This document shows, piece by piece, positions 25,270-33,138 of a stretch of 55,338 nucleotides of DNA (the stretch's first letter is position 1; every line of letters starts with the position of its first letter). Location of the stretch: NCBI GenBank assembly GCA_910588865.1, contig CAJUSJ010000010.1, positions 16,159 through 71,496 of the forward strand, read 5' to 3'. The position numbers and the translations under genes were made by a program. The notes beneath the pieces were generated by a model, which had not been told where the DNA came from, ran no database searches, and saw only the letters and a list, made by a program, of their open reading frames with translations. The DNA is from an uncultured Lachnospiraceae bacterium (GTDB lineage Bacteria; Bacillota; Clostridia; Lachnospirales; Lachnospiraceae).

Positions 25270-25294
25270 CAGACAGAGTGAGCGGATACGATAG

Positions 25295-25341
25295 GAGAGC
25301 TGACAGACCTGTGAGAGATCAGGGGCTGCCAGCTCTTTTTG
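25295..25341 (+). terminator. Terminator after galT
   Basis: Interrupted stem AGAGCTGACAG / CTGCCAGCTCT followed by TTTTT. Confidence 0.65.
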
Positions 25342-25398
25342 CTGTGCCTCTTTCATTCATGTCGGTGCCGGGAACCAGGTATGGGATACTGTGAAAGC

Positions 25399-26145
25399 TC
25401 AGTGCCCCGCTGATCCAGGATTTCTTTTCCGCCATTCCTGGGGTGGGATATCGTATACAGACTTGAAGGCCCTGGTAAAGTGAAAAGGATTTCCATAGCC
25501 TGTGAGCTGGGCGATCTGGGAGATGGGGAGATCCGTGTTCCGCAGAAACTGGCAGGCCTTGTTAATGCGGTACAGGATCAGAAATTCCTGGGGAGTCTTT
25601 GTGGTGGCTTTTTTAAACAGTTTGCTGAAATAGCTGCGGTTGAGGTTTACATTAGCAGCCAGATCCTCCACAGAAATGTCTTCCATATAATGATTCTCAA
25701 TAAAATCCGCGGTAGACTGGACATAGAAGTCCTGGATATTGTTTTTTACGGTTTTTTTGGCAGACCTGGAGCTCTGTATGAGAGCGCCGAAAAACAGGTA
25801 GGCATGGCCCATAACCTGGCTGGGGAGAAGTTCCGGGTGGTCGACGATCTGCCTTAAGTGGCCAAAGCATAGCTCCCTTCCCTGATCAGAAAGGGGATGG
25901 TAGACGGGGGAGTGCTGGCTCAACCCGGCTTCGGACAGATATTCTCTCGCCTTCATCCCGTCAAATTCAATCCACATGTATTCCCAGGGCTGGTCTCTGT
26001 CCGCATAGTAGTGGACCAGCTTGTTGGGCTCTGCCAGAAAGGCCTGTCCCCCGTGAAGACGGTACTGGAAATCAGCACCCCCTATGCTGGTCTGGTAGGT
26101 GCCGGAACCGGAAAGGATACAGTGGATCAGGTAATGGTTGCGCAT
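25399..26145 (-). CDS. AraC-family regulator, N-terminally truncated
   Basis: From the ATG at 26145 this is 248 residues. A cupin sensor part (HYLIHCILSGSGTYQT, HYYADRDQPWEYMWIEF) is followed by two C-terminal helix-turn-helix units (SVEDLAANVNLNRSYFSKLFK, then PISQIAQLTGYGNPFHFTRAFK). Upstream of that ATG the frame still reads like an AraC N-terminus (HHAFGPG before MRNHYLI) until about 26166. It then runs into sequence belonging to the sugar-binding gene and a stop. So the true start, roughly 30 codons, and the promoter appear deleted. It would have controlled the adjacent galactoside genes. It may still be made from the internal ATG, but this is doubtful. Confidence 0.75.
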   Translation of the reverse strand: MRNHYLIHCILSGSGTYQTSIGGADFQYRLHGGQAFLAEPNKLVHYYADRDQPWEYMWIEFDGMKAREYLSEAGLSQHSPVYHPLSDQGRELCFGHLRQIVDHPELLPSQVMGHAYLFFGALIQSSRSAKKTVKNNIQDFYVQSTADFIENHYMEDISVEDLAANVNLNRSYFSKLFKKATTKTPQEFLILYRINKACQFLRNTDLPISQIAQLTGYGNPFHFTRAFKSVYDIPPQEWRKRNPGSAGH

Positions 26146-27385
26146 CCCGGGGCCAAAGGCATGGTGCGGGGGAGCAAATTCTCAGGGGGGAAGCGCCGGC
26201 AATTCAGGGAAGGGGCTTACAGTGGCCATCTGGGACAACGCTCAGCTTGCGGGGCTTAAGGAGATCATGGATGATTTTACAAAGGAAAGCGGGATTCCGG
26301 TGGAGGTTCAGGTAGTTCCCTGGGATCAGTACTGGACCCTTCTGGAAGCCGGCGCTCAGGGAGGGGAGATGCCGGATGTGTTCTGGATGCATTCCAACTA
26401 CAGCCAGAAATTTATGAGCAATGACATTCTTTTGGACCTGACAGACAAGATTTCCCAGAGCCAGGTCATTGATCTGGACAACTACTACGAGGATATCGCG
26501 GGGCTGTACCAGATTGACGGAAAGACTTACGCCATCCCCAAGGATTATGACACCATCGGCCTGTGGTACAACAAGACCCTTTTTGACCAGGCCGGGATTT
26601 CCTATCCTGACGACACCTGGACCTGGGATACGCTGGCAGAGGCGGCAAAGAAGCTTACTGACAAGGAAAATGGAATCTACGGCTTTACCTCTGCCGCCGC
26701 AGCTAATCAGGATGGCTATTACAACCTGATCTACTCTATGGGCGGAACTGTTATTAATGTTGACAAAACAGCCTCAGGCTGGGATTCGCCGGAAACCATA
26801 AAGGCCATGAACTGGTGGTATGACAACCTGGTATCCGTATCAATGCCTGCCCAGGAGGTTATGGCGGAGTCCGCAGCAGATGTCCTGTTGGGCTCAGGAA
26901 AAGCGGCTATGGTTCTGCAGGGCTCCTGGATGGTGGCGGCATTTAAGGGAAATGAGTACATTGACGCCAACTGTGATGTGGCTGTGCTCCCAAAAGCGGC
27001 AGACGGAACCAGAAAAACCATTTACAATGGACTTGGCTGGGCGGCTGCCGCCCAAAGCCCCCGGGCGGAAGAGGCCTGGAAGTTGTTGGAACACCTGGGA
27101 AGCCAGGAGGCTCAGAAAAAACAGGCCCAGCTTGGCGTCACCATGTCCGCCTTCAAGGGAACCTCTGACACCTGGATAGACTGCGCCCCGGAATTTAACC
27201 TGAAGTCCTACCTGGACATGACCGCTGACATGGAGATCCGCCCCTATTCCAGAAACACCAAGGTGTGGGAGGACTATTCACAGACAACCATGGTCAGGGC
27301 CTACACAGGTCAGATGACCATGGAAGAGGTGTGCCAGGATATTGCCGCGTTTATGAATGAACAGCTGAATGATGAGGTAAGGTAA
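26138..27385 (+). CDS. ABC sugar-binding lipoprotein lacking its signal peptide
   Basis: The mature part is intact: CGGANSQGGSAGNSG linker, then LTVAIWDNAQLAGLKEIMDDF, MPDVFWMHSNYSQKFM, YAIPKDYDTIGLWYNK and a normal C-terminus, as in raffinose/melibiose-type binding proteins. The cysteine at residue 10 (codon 26165-26167) is where a lipobox cysteine would stand, but everything before it comes from the reversed AraC gene. There is no signal peptide, no ribosome site and only a TTG start. It should not be exported. The gene is followed 3 bases later by alpha-galactosidase, with no permease genes. Best read as a 5'-deleted pseudogene. Confidence 0.75.
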   Translation: MRIPGPKAWCGGANSQGGSAGNSGKGLTVAIWDNAQLAGLKEIMDDFTKESGIPVEVQVVPWDQYWTLLEAGAQGGEMPDVFWMHSNYSQKFMSNDILLDLTDKISQSQVIDLDNYYEDIAGLYQIDGKTYAIPKDYDTIGLWYNKTLFDQAGISYPDDTWTWDTLAEAAKKLTDKENGIYGFTSAAAANQDGYYNLIYSMGGTVINVDKTASGWDSPETIKAMNWWYDNLVSVSMPAQEVMAESAADVLLGSGKAAMVLQGSWMVAAFKGNEYIDANCDVAVLPKAADGTRKTIYNGLGWAAAAQSPRAEEAWKLLEHLGSQEAQKKQAQLGVTMSAFKGTSDTWIDCAPEFNLKSYLDMTADMEIRPYSRNTKVWEDYSQTTMVRAYTGQMTMEEVCQDIAAFMNEQLNDEVR

Positions 27386-27388
27386 AAG

Positions 27389-29587
27389 ATGGCGGTTGTA
27401 TTTGACGGACAAAAAAAGATTTTTACCCTGCACACAAAAAATACCACATGGCAGACAAAGGTCAGTGAATACGGCCATCTCCTCCACCTTTACTATGGGA
27501 GAAGGATAAAGGACACGGACCTGTCTTATATGGCCAGGGGCATCAACCGGGGATTTTCCGGCTGCCCCTACGCCGCAGGGGAGCACAGAGAGTACTCCTT
27601 AGATACCTGTCTCCAGGAATACCCGGCCGCCGGAACCGGTGATTACCGGGTGTCCTGCCTTCACTTGGAGCACGAAAACGGAAGCCAGGGGGCGGAGCTT
27701 TTGTACCAGTGCCACAGGATTTATGACAAAAAATACAGCCTTCCCGGCCTTCCGGCTCTGTGGGCCGGGAAAGGGGAGGCGCAGACTCTGGAAATCAACC
27801 TGAAGGATATCGCGTCTCAGGTCTGGGTGACCCTGTATTATGGGGTTTTTGAGGAAATGGATGTCATAACCAGGGCCTGTGTCGTAGAAAACCGGGGCCA
27901 GGTTCCGGTTTTTCTCAACAAAGCATTGTCCGCCTGCTTAGAGCTCCCCAGGGGGGACCTTGATATGATCTCCTTTCACGGCAGGCATACCATGGAACGG
28001 ATGATGGAGAGAGGGAGCGCGAGACATGGAAGGGTATCCGTGGACAGTGTCAGGGGAACCTCCAGCCATCACAGGAATCCCTTTGTCATTCTCTGCGACA
28101 GGCAGGCGGGTGAAGAGCATGGACAGTGCTGGGGCGCTTCGTTTGTGTACAGCGGCAATTTTACGGCTCAGGCAGAGGTGGATCCATTAGACCAGACCAG
28201 GCTGTGTGTGGGGATCCACCCAGAGGGTTTTCGGTATAAGCTGGAGGCAGGGGAGAGCTTCGCGGCTCCTGAGGTGGTATTTACCTTTACCCACCAGGGA
28301 TTTGGGAAGCTGTCGGACAATTATCACCGAATATTTCACAAGCATCTGATCCGGAGTCCCTATAAGAATATCAGGAGACCGGTGCTGTTAAATCACTGGG
28401 AGGCCATGGAATTTAACTTTAATGAGGAAGAGCTGGTATCTCTGGCAGAGAGCGGCAAGGCTTTAGGCATGGAACTGTTTGTTATGGATGACGGATGGTT
28501 TGGCCAGAGAGACAGGGACACCAGGGGCCTGGGGGACTGGAGAGTTAACCGGGATAAACTGTCGTCAGGCCTAGGGGGATTCGCGGCCAGGATCCACGAC
28601 ATGGGGCTGAAGTTCGGCATATGGATAGAGCCGGAGATGATCAATGAGGACAGCGACTTATACAAAAGCCATCCGGACTGGGCTTTGAGGATCCCGGGAA
28701 GGCAGCCCAACGTGGAGAGAGGGCAGCTGGTGCTGGACATGTGCCGTCGGGAGGTGAGAGATTATCTTTTTGACAGCCTGTCAGAGATTCTGAAGGAAGG
28801 CCAGGTGGATTATGTAAAATGGGATATGAACCGGAACTTATCAGACGTGTGGTCCAAATCCCTTCCGCCGGACAGGCAGGGGGAGGCGCTCCACCGCTAT
28901 GTCCTGGGAGTCTATGAATTGATGGAGAGATTTGTCAGCGCGTATCCGGATATCCTGTGGGAAGGCTGCTCTGGAGGCGGCGGACGGTTTGACGCGGGAA
29001 TCTTGTATTACATGCCCCAGATCTGGTGCAGCGACAACACAGACGCTGTTGAACGGCTGCGGATCCAGTACGGCACTTCTTTTTGCTATCCCCCAAGCTC
29101 CATGGGAAGCCATGTGTCTGTGAGCCCTAATCACCAGACCGGGAGAAGAACCTCCTTAAAGACAAGAGGCATTGTGGCAATGGCGGGAGCCTTTGGATAT
29201 GAGCTTGACGTGAGAGTGATGACAGAGGAGGAGAGGGAGGAAGTCAGGCAGCAGATCCAAGACTACAAGAAATATTATGACTTGATCCATCATGGAACCT
29301 ACTACAGGCTGACAGACGTGGAGGAGAACCGGGATTTTGCGGCATGGCAGTTTGTCAGTCCGGACAGGAAAGAGTCCCTGGTGTCAGTGGTTCTGCTTCA
29401 CGCGAGGTCCAATCCCCTGTTTTGGAGAGTCCGGGCCAGAGGCCTTGAGGAGGAACAGAGGTATTCCATAGATGGAAGTGAGGAGACTTATGAGGGAAGC
29501 GCGCTGATGTACGGAGGCATCAACCTGCCTGTAGGCTGTGAGGACAACAGCGGGGTGTGGTTTTATCTGAAGGCGGGACCGCGTTAG
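27389..29587 (+). CDS. Alpha-galactosidase (GH36)
   Basis: A 732-residue cytoplasmic enzyme releasing galactose from raffinose-family sugars or melibiose. The N-terminal beta-supersandwich (DTDLSYMARGINRGFSG) and central barrel are complete. FVMDDGWFGQRD, the nucleophile in VKWDMNR (about D479) and the acid/base in CSGGGGRFD (about D535) match GH36. SMGSHVSVSPNHQTGR follows. The start lies 3 bases after the binding-protein stop, so it depends on transcription through that damaged gene, which has lost its promoter. With galT it forms a galactoside-use cluster. Confidence 0.94.
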   Translation: MAVVFDGQKKIFTLHTKNTTWQTKVSEYGHLLHLYYGRRIKDTDLSYMARGINRGFSGCPYAAGEHREYSLDTCLQEYPAAGTGDYRVSCLHLEHENGSQGAELLYQCHRIYDKKYSLPGLPALWAGKGEAQTLEINLKDIASQVWVTLYYGVFEEMDVITRACVVENRGQVPVFLNKALSACLELPRGDLDMISFHGRHTMERMMERGSARHGRVSVDSVRGTSSHHRNPFVILCDRQAGEEHGQCWGASFVYSGNFTAQAEVDPLDQTRLCVGIHPEGFRYKLEAGESFAAPEVVFTFTHQGFGKLSDNYHRIFHKHLIRSPYKNIRRPVLLNHWEAMEFNFNEEELVSLAESGKALGMELFVMDDGWFGQRDRDTRGLGDWRVNRDKLSSGLGGFAARIHDMGLKFGIWIEPEMINEDSDLYKSHPDWALRIPGRQPNVERGQLVLDMCRREVRDYLFDSLSEILKEGQVDYVKWDMNRNLSDVWSKSLPPDRQGEALHRYVLGVYELMERFVSAYPDILWEGCSGGGGRFDAGILYYMPQIWCSDNTDAVERLRIQYGTSFCYPPSSMGSHVSVSPNHQTGRRTSLKTRGIVAMAGAFGYELDVRVMTEEEREEVRQQIQDYKKYYDLIHHGTYYRLTDVEENRDFAAWQFVSPDRKESLVSVVLLHARSNPLFWRVRARGLEEEQRYSIDGSEETYEGSALMYGGINLPVGCEDNSGVWFYLKAGPR

Positions 29588-29702
29588 CGGCCATATTCTT
29601 TTCCGCGTCGTGTACAATCGAGCAGTGGGAGGCCTTTCCGCCTGCTCGCCGTGCCGGGGCGGGGCCGCGACAGCGGCCATATTCCTTTCCGCCCCGTGTA
29701 CA
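29587..29702. repeat. Two copies of a dispersed 30-base intergenic repeat
   Basis: Copies at 29587-29616 and 29673-29702 share GCGGCCATATTC.TTTCCGC and then GTGTACA. A CGAGCAG / CTGCTCG inverted repeat lies between them. Further copies are at 33050-33078 (reverse orientation) and 38606-38635. Confidence 0.75.
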
Positions 29703-29704
29703 TA

Positions 29705-29737
29705 AAAAGCCCTGAGATCATCAACTCAGGGCTTTTC
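29705..29737. terminator. Bidirectional terminator
   Basis: Perfect 12-base stem AAAAGCCCTGAG / CTCAGGGCTTTT between convergent genes. It overlaps the last codons of the PAP2 gene. Confidence 0.85.
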
Positions 29738-30377
29738 TTGTGAGCCTGCGCCAGCTGGCGGTATAGCTCTCACCGTACACAACCGGATACAGTGCGTAGC
29801 ACATGATCATGGACCCGATGCCGTCCACCACGGAGTGCTGTTTTAAGAAAACCGTGGACAGGCAGACGGACAGTGCCAGAATAAAGGACAGGCGTGTCAC
29901 CCAGGGCCGGTCCTTGAAACAGCTGCTTCTCGCGACGGCTATGTGGACAACAATGGAGTTGAACACATGAACGCTGGGAAAGATGTTGGTGGAGGTGTCA
30001 GCCGCGTGAAGCCGGGATACCAGCCAGGCAAATACATTCTTTCCCGGGTCCACTACAGGGCGCATATCCGTGCCGTTCTTGTAGAAGGTACAGATCACCA
30101 GGCTGATGGTCATGCCTGTGAATAAAAGGGCGCACATCCGGTAATAATCCTGTTTATTTTTGAAAAAGAAGTACATGATCGCGCCGCCTACATAGGGGAA
30201 CCACAGCAGGTAGGGGACGATAAAATATTCATTAAACGGGATCAGGTCGTCTGCCCATGTGTGTATGACGTGATAATTCCTGGTGACGGTTTTCTCTAAG
30301 TAGAGAAACCAGGGCAGGTAGATAAATCCATAGGACAAAATCCACGCGTGCTTGTAGCGTGCTAAAAATTGTTTCAT
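29721..30377 (-). CDS. PAP2-family membrane phosphatase
   Basis: A 218-residue protein with about six membrane helices. The type 2 phosphatidic acid phosphatase motifs are present: NGTDMRP, FPSVHVFNS (PSxxH) and LSTVFLKQHSVVDG (catalytic His). It may dephosphorylate undecaprenyl pyrophosphate or a phospholipid at the outer face of the membrane. ATG 30377 is preferred over the in-frame GTG at 30386 because AAAGGTGAG then has proper spacing. It is convergent with the alpha-galactosidase and divergent from apbE. Confidence 0.88.
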   Translation of the reverse strand: MKQFLARYKHAWILSYGFIYLPWFLYLEKTVTRNYHVIHTWADDLIPFNEYFIVPYLLWFPYVGGAIMYFFFKNKQDYYRMCALLFTGMTISLVICTFYKNGTDMRPVVDPGKNVFAWLVSRLHAADTSTNIFPSVHVFNSIVVHIAVARSSCFKDRPWVTRLSFILALSVCLSTVFLKQHSVVDGIGSMIMCYALYPVVYGESYTASWRRLTRKALS

Positions 30378-30535
30378 AACACTCACCTTTCTGGTGTATT
30401 ACCATTACATAGAAATATATGGATAACTTTTGTGGATTATAACACAATCTGTTCATAAGGACAAGGGTGTTTAAAAAATGTTAAGAAAAAATAAGTTTAG
30501 GGAACAGGAGCTTTTGGCTTCATAAAGTTCAACAC

Positions 30536-30563
30536 TTGCATCCTCCTATTTTTATGCTATACT
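30536..30563 (+). promoter_or_regulatory. Sigma-A promoter of apbE
   Basis: TTGCAT, 16 bases, TATACT; 38 bases before ATG 30602. Confidence 0.6.
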
Positions 30564-30601
30564 TAGAAGGCAGAAAAAATCCAACTACAAGGAGCCATTT
30601 C

Positions 30602-31675
30602 ATGAAAAGAGGAAGAATCACCGCGTTTCTCCTGGCAGCTGCCCTGATGGGGGCGTCGGCAGGGGCGTTCGCTGGGTGTAAGGAGAAGGAGTCGGAACCA
30701 GAACTGAACCGTTACGATGTCCAGTTTCTGGATTTGTTTGATACGGTCACCAGCATGATCGGATATGTGGAGGATGAGGAGACATTCCGCGGGTTTTCCC
30801 AGGAGCTTTATGAGGAGCTTAAGACCTACCACCAGCTTTATGACATTTACAATGATTATGAGGGCATTGCCAACATCAAGACCATCAACGACAAGGCAGG
30901 CATTGAGCCGGTGAAGGTGGACCAGAGGATCATTGACATGCTCAAGGAGGCGGTGGAGATGGACAAGGCCACCAACGGCTATATGAATGTGGCCATGGGG
31001 AGCGTGCTGTCCATCTGGCACAAGTACCGGACAGAAGGGAGCTATGACCCGGACAATGCCCAGCTTCCCCCCCGGGAGGAGCTTTTGGAGGCAGCGGAGC
31101 ACATGGATATCAACCAGGTGATCATTGACGAGGAGGCCTCCACGGTGTTCCTGCCGGACCCGGATATGAGCCTGGACGTTGGCTCCATCGCCAAAGGCTA
31201 TGCCACGGAGATGGTGTGCCGGAAGCTGGAGGAGGACGGTCTCACCAAGGCCCTTGTCAGCGTGGGGGGCAATGTGAGGGCCATTGGGTCAAAGGGAGAT
31301 GAAAGCCTGTGGAAGGTGGGGATCCAGAATCCGGATCTGTCCAGCCAGACCCGGTACCTTCACACGGTGGGGCTTGAGGACATGTCCCTGGTGACCAGCG
31401 GGTCCTACCAGAGGTTCTACACGGTGGACCAAAAGAACTACCACCACATCATCCACCCGGAGCTTCTGATGCCATGGGATGAGTACGATTCCGTGTCCAT
31501 TTTGTGCGGAGATTCCGGGATGGCGGACTGCTTGTCCACGGCAGTGTTCAACATGGAATTTGAGGACGGCAAAGCCCTGATCGAGGCCATGGATCAGGTG
31601 GAGGCCATGTGGATTTTTAAAGACGGGAGAGAAGAGTACAGTTCCGGATTTAAGAAATTTATGGAAGAAGAATAG
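30602..31675 (+). CDS. apbE: FAD:protein FMN transferase (ApbE), lipoprotein
   Basis: A 357-residue enzyme that moves FMN from FAD onto the threonine of FMN-binding domains outside the membrane. ATG 30602 has AAGGAG 8 bases upstream. The signal ends in a lipobox (GAFAGC, Cys about residue 23). ApbE features follow: QFLDLFDTVTSMIGY, TNGYMNVAMGSVLSIW, SLDVGSIAKGYATEMV (FAD/metal region), ALVSVGGNVRAIG, and VTSGSYQRFYTVDQKNYHHIIHP. The multi-FMN protein at 21377 is the obvious substrate in this window. The EET-locus counterpart would be FmnB. It shares a transcript with the DMT transporter 17 bases downstream. Confidence 0.95.
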   Translation: MKRGRITAFLLAAALMGASAGAFAGCKEKESEPELNRYDVQFLDLFDTVTSMIGYVEDEETFRGFSQELYEELKTYHQLYDIYNDYEGIANIKTINDKAGIEPVKVDQRIIDMLKEAVEMDKATNGYMNVAMGSVLSIWHKYRTEGSYDPDNAQLPPREELLEAAEHMDINQVIIDEEASTVFLPDPDMSLDVGSIAKGYATEMVCRKLEEDGLTKALVSVGGNVRAIGSKGDESLWKVGIQNPDLSSQTRYLHTVGLEDMSLVTSGSYQRFYTVDQKNYHHIIHPELLMPWDEYDSVSILCGDSGMADCLSTAVFNMEFEDGKALIEAMDQVEAMWIFKDGREEYSSGFKKFMEEE

Positions 31676-31692
31676 ACAGGAGCATTAGGGAA

Positions 31693-32604
31693 ATGGATAA
31701 AAAGGCGATGAGAAGCAATCTGCTTCTGGCCCTGGCGGCCCTGATATGGGGTGTGGCATTTGTGGCTCAGAGTGTGGGGATGGAGTATGTAGGCGGGTTC
31801 ACGTTTAATGGCTGCCGGTTCCTCATAGGAGGAGTTGTGCTGATCCCTCTGATCTGGTTTGGGGAAAGACGGCAGGCGGGGGAGGAAAAGGGAAGTTCCT
31901 GGTGGCGGCGGCAGAAGACAGGGTTGGCGGGGGGAATCTGCTGCGGTGTCATACTGTTTGTGGCCAGCTCCTTCCAGCAGTTCGGCATTGCCCGCACCAC
32001 GGTGGGGAAGGCGGGATTTATCACGGCCCTGTACATCATCCTTGTTCCCCTGTTTGGGATCTTTCTGAAAAGGAAGATACCCTGGAGCCTGTGGGTCAGC
32101 GTGGCTCTGGCCACAGCGGGCATGTATCTGCTTTGTATGACCGGCGGCGCGGGAGTGAACCTGGGGGATCTGTATGTGTTTATCTGCGCCATATGCTTTT
32201 CCTTCCACATCTTGGTTATAGACTATTTTTCTCCAAAAGGAGACGGGGTGGTGATCTCCTGCGCGCAGTTTTTTACGGCGGGGATTATTTCCTGGATCAT
32301 GACCGCTGTTTTTGAGACACCGGATCCCGGCTCCATCATGGCGGCGTGGGCCCCTATCCTCTATGCGGGAGTCATGTCCTGCGGGGTGGCCTACACCCTG
32401 CAGGTGGTGGGGCAGAAGAACACAGACCCGGTGTTGGCGTCCCTGATCCTGAGCCTGGAGTCAGCCTTTTCCCTCATAGCCGGGTGGGTGATCCTTGGGC
32501 AGAAATTGTCGCCGAAGGAGTTGGGCGGGTGTGCCCTGGTGTTTGGCGCGATCATCCTGGCCCAGGTGCCGACTAAGAAGAGGGGGATTCCTGATCCGTC
32601 ATGA
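31693..32604 (+). CDS. EamA/DMT-family transporter
   Basis: A 303-residue membrane protein with ten predicted helices as two EamA halves (LLLALAALIWGVAFVAQ opening the first; VFICAICFSFHILVI the second). SLILSLESAFSLIAGWVILGQ in the last helices is typical of the drug/metabolite transporter group. ACAGGAG precedes ATG 31693. It is likely co-transcribed with apbE. The substrate cannot be told from sequence; a metabolite linked to flavins is possible only by neighbourhood. Confidence 0.88.
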   Translation: MDKKAMRSNLLLALAALIWGVAFVAQSVGMEYVGGFTFNGCRFLIGGVVLIPLIWFGERRQAGEEKGSSWWRRQKTGLAGGICCGVILFVASSFQQFGIARTTVGKAGFITALYIILVPLFGIFLKRKIPWSLWVSVALATAGMYLLCMTGGAGVNLGDLYVFICAICFSFHILVIDYFSPKGDGVVISCAQFFTAGIISWIMTAVFETPDPGSIMAAWAPILYAGVMSCGVAYTLQVVGQKNTDPVLASLILSLESAFSLIAGWVILGQKLSPKELGGCALVFGAIILAQVPTKKRGIPDPS

Positions 32605-32649
32605 GCCAATACAGGGCGGAGCGTAGGCTGTCCCGTTCACAGAAAATGC

Positions 32650-32678
32650 TTTACAAGAGCTGAGAACCGTGGTATAGT
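32650..32678 (+). promoter_or_regulatory. Sigma-A promoter of the leader/ABC exporter unit
   Basis: TTTACA, 17 bases, TATAGT; about 57 bases upstream of the leader ORF. Confidence 0.65.
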
Positions 32679-32734
32679 AACAACTGTTGTACATAATACT
32701 GACAGATATGGAAAGAGAAAGGAGGCTGTGTGTG

Positions 32735-32830
32735 ATGAAAGGATATGGAAAAGGATTTTACGGAACAATCTGGACAATATGGCAGAAAAGCACAGCAGCT
32801 TCCGGTATGCTTCCTGTGGGTCGTCAGTGA
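32735..32830 (+). CDS. 31-residue leader peptide ORF upstream of the ABC exporter
   Basis: AAAGGAGG is 8 bases before ATG 32735, a very strong ribosome site for so short a frame. The peptide is MKGYGKGFYGTIWTIWQ followed by 14 more residues, aromatic and basic. The stop is 18 bases before a perfect intrinsic terminator. Promoter, short ORF, terminator and a heterodimeric ABC exporter repeat the layout of B. subtilis bmrB-bmrCD, where ribosome stalling on a leader controls terminator formation. Function as an attenuation leader is inferred; no similarity to BmrB sequence is claimed. Confidence 0.6.
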   Translation: MKGYGKGFYGTIWTIWQKSTAASGMLPVGRQ

Positions 32831-32848
32831 TCAAAAGGTTTATCATGC

Positions 32849-32880
32849 CGCCGCGGTCTGTGTGACCGCGGCGTTTTTTC
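32849..32880 (+). terminator. Intrinsic terminator T1 in the exporter leader
   Basis: Perfect 10-base stem CGCCGCGGTC / GACCGCGGCG, loop TGTGT, tail TTTTTTC. Confidence 0.85.
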
Positions 32881-32998
32881 GTTGCCCGGGGCAGTCAGAT
32901 GTATGCTGACCTATGGGGTGTCTGGTCACACAGGACAGTGGGCAGCCGCCTGTTGACGGGGATAGCCCCGCTGACCCCGCGGAGGCAATGACAGTTGG

Positions 32999-33049
32999 AA
33001 AAACCGCAGTGGAAAATGCCGGATCCGGATTTTTCGCCGCGGTTTTTTT
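32999..33049 (+). terminator. Intrinsic terminator T2 in the exporter leader
   Basis: Outer stem AAAAACCGC / GCGGTTTTT around an inner CCGG / CCGG hairpin, then a run of T. It ends about 90 bases before the first exporter gene. Between T1 and T2 there is a further hairpin (CGGGG / CCCCG, about 32957-32970) and no gene. Confidence 0.65.
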
Positions 33050-33078
33050 GTACATGGGGCGGAGAGGAATGCGGCCGC
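33050..33078 (-). repeat. Dispersed 30-base repeat, reverse-orientation copy
   Basis: GTACATGGGGCGGAGAGG, then AATGCGGCCGC, is the reverse complement of the repeats at 29587 and 29673 with a few mismatches. It lies directly after terminator T2. Confidence 0.7.
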
Positions 33079-33138
33079 GGCGAGTAGGGGGGAAGGGTCT
33101 CCCCTACTGGATTTTTTTGGAAAGGGAGGGGATGGATT

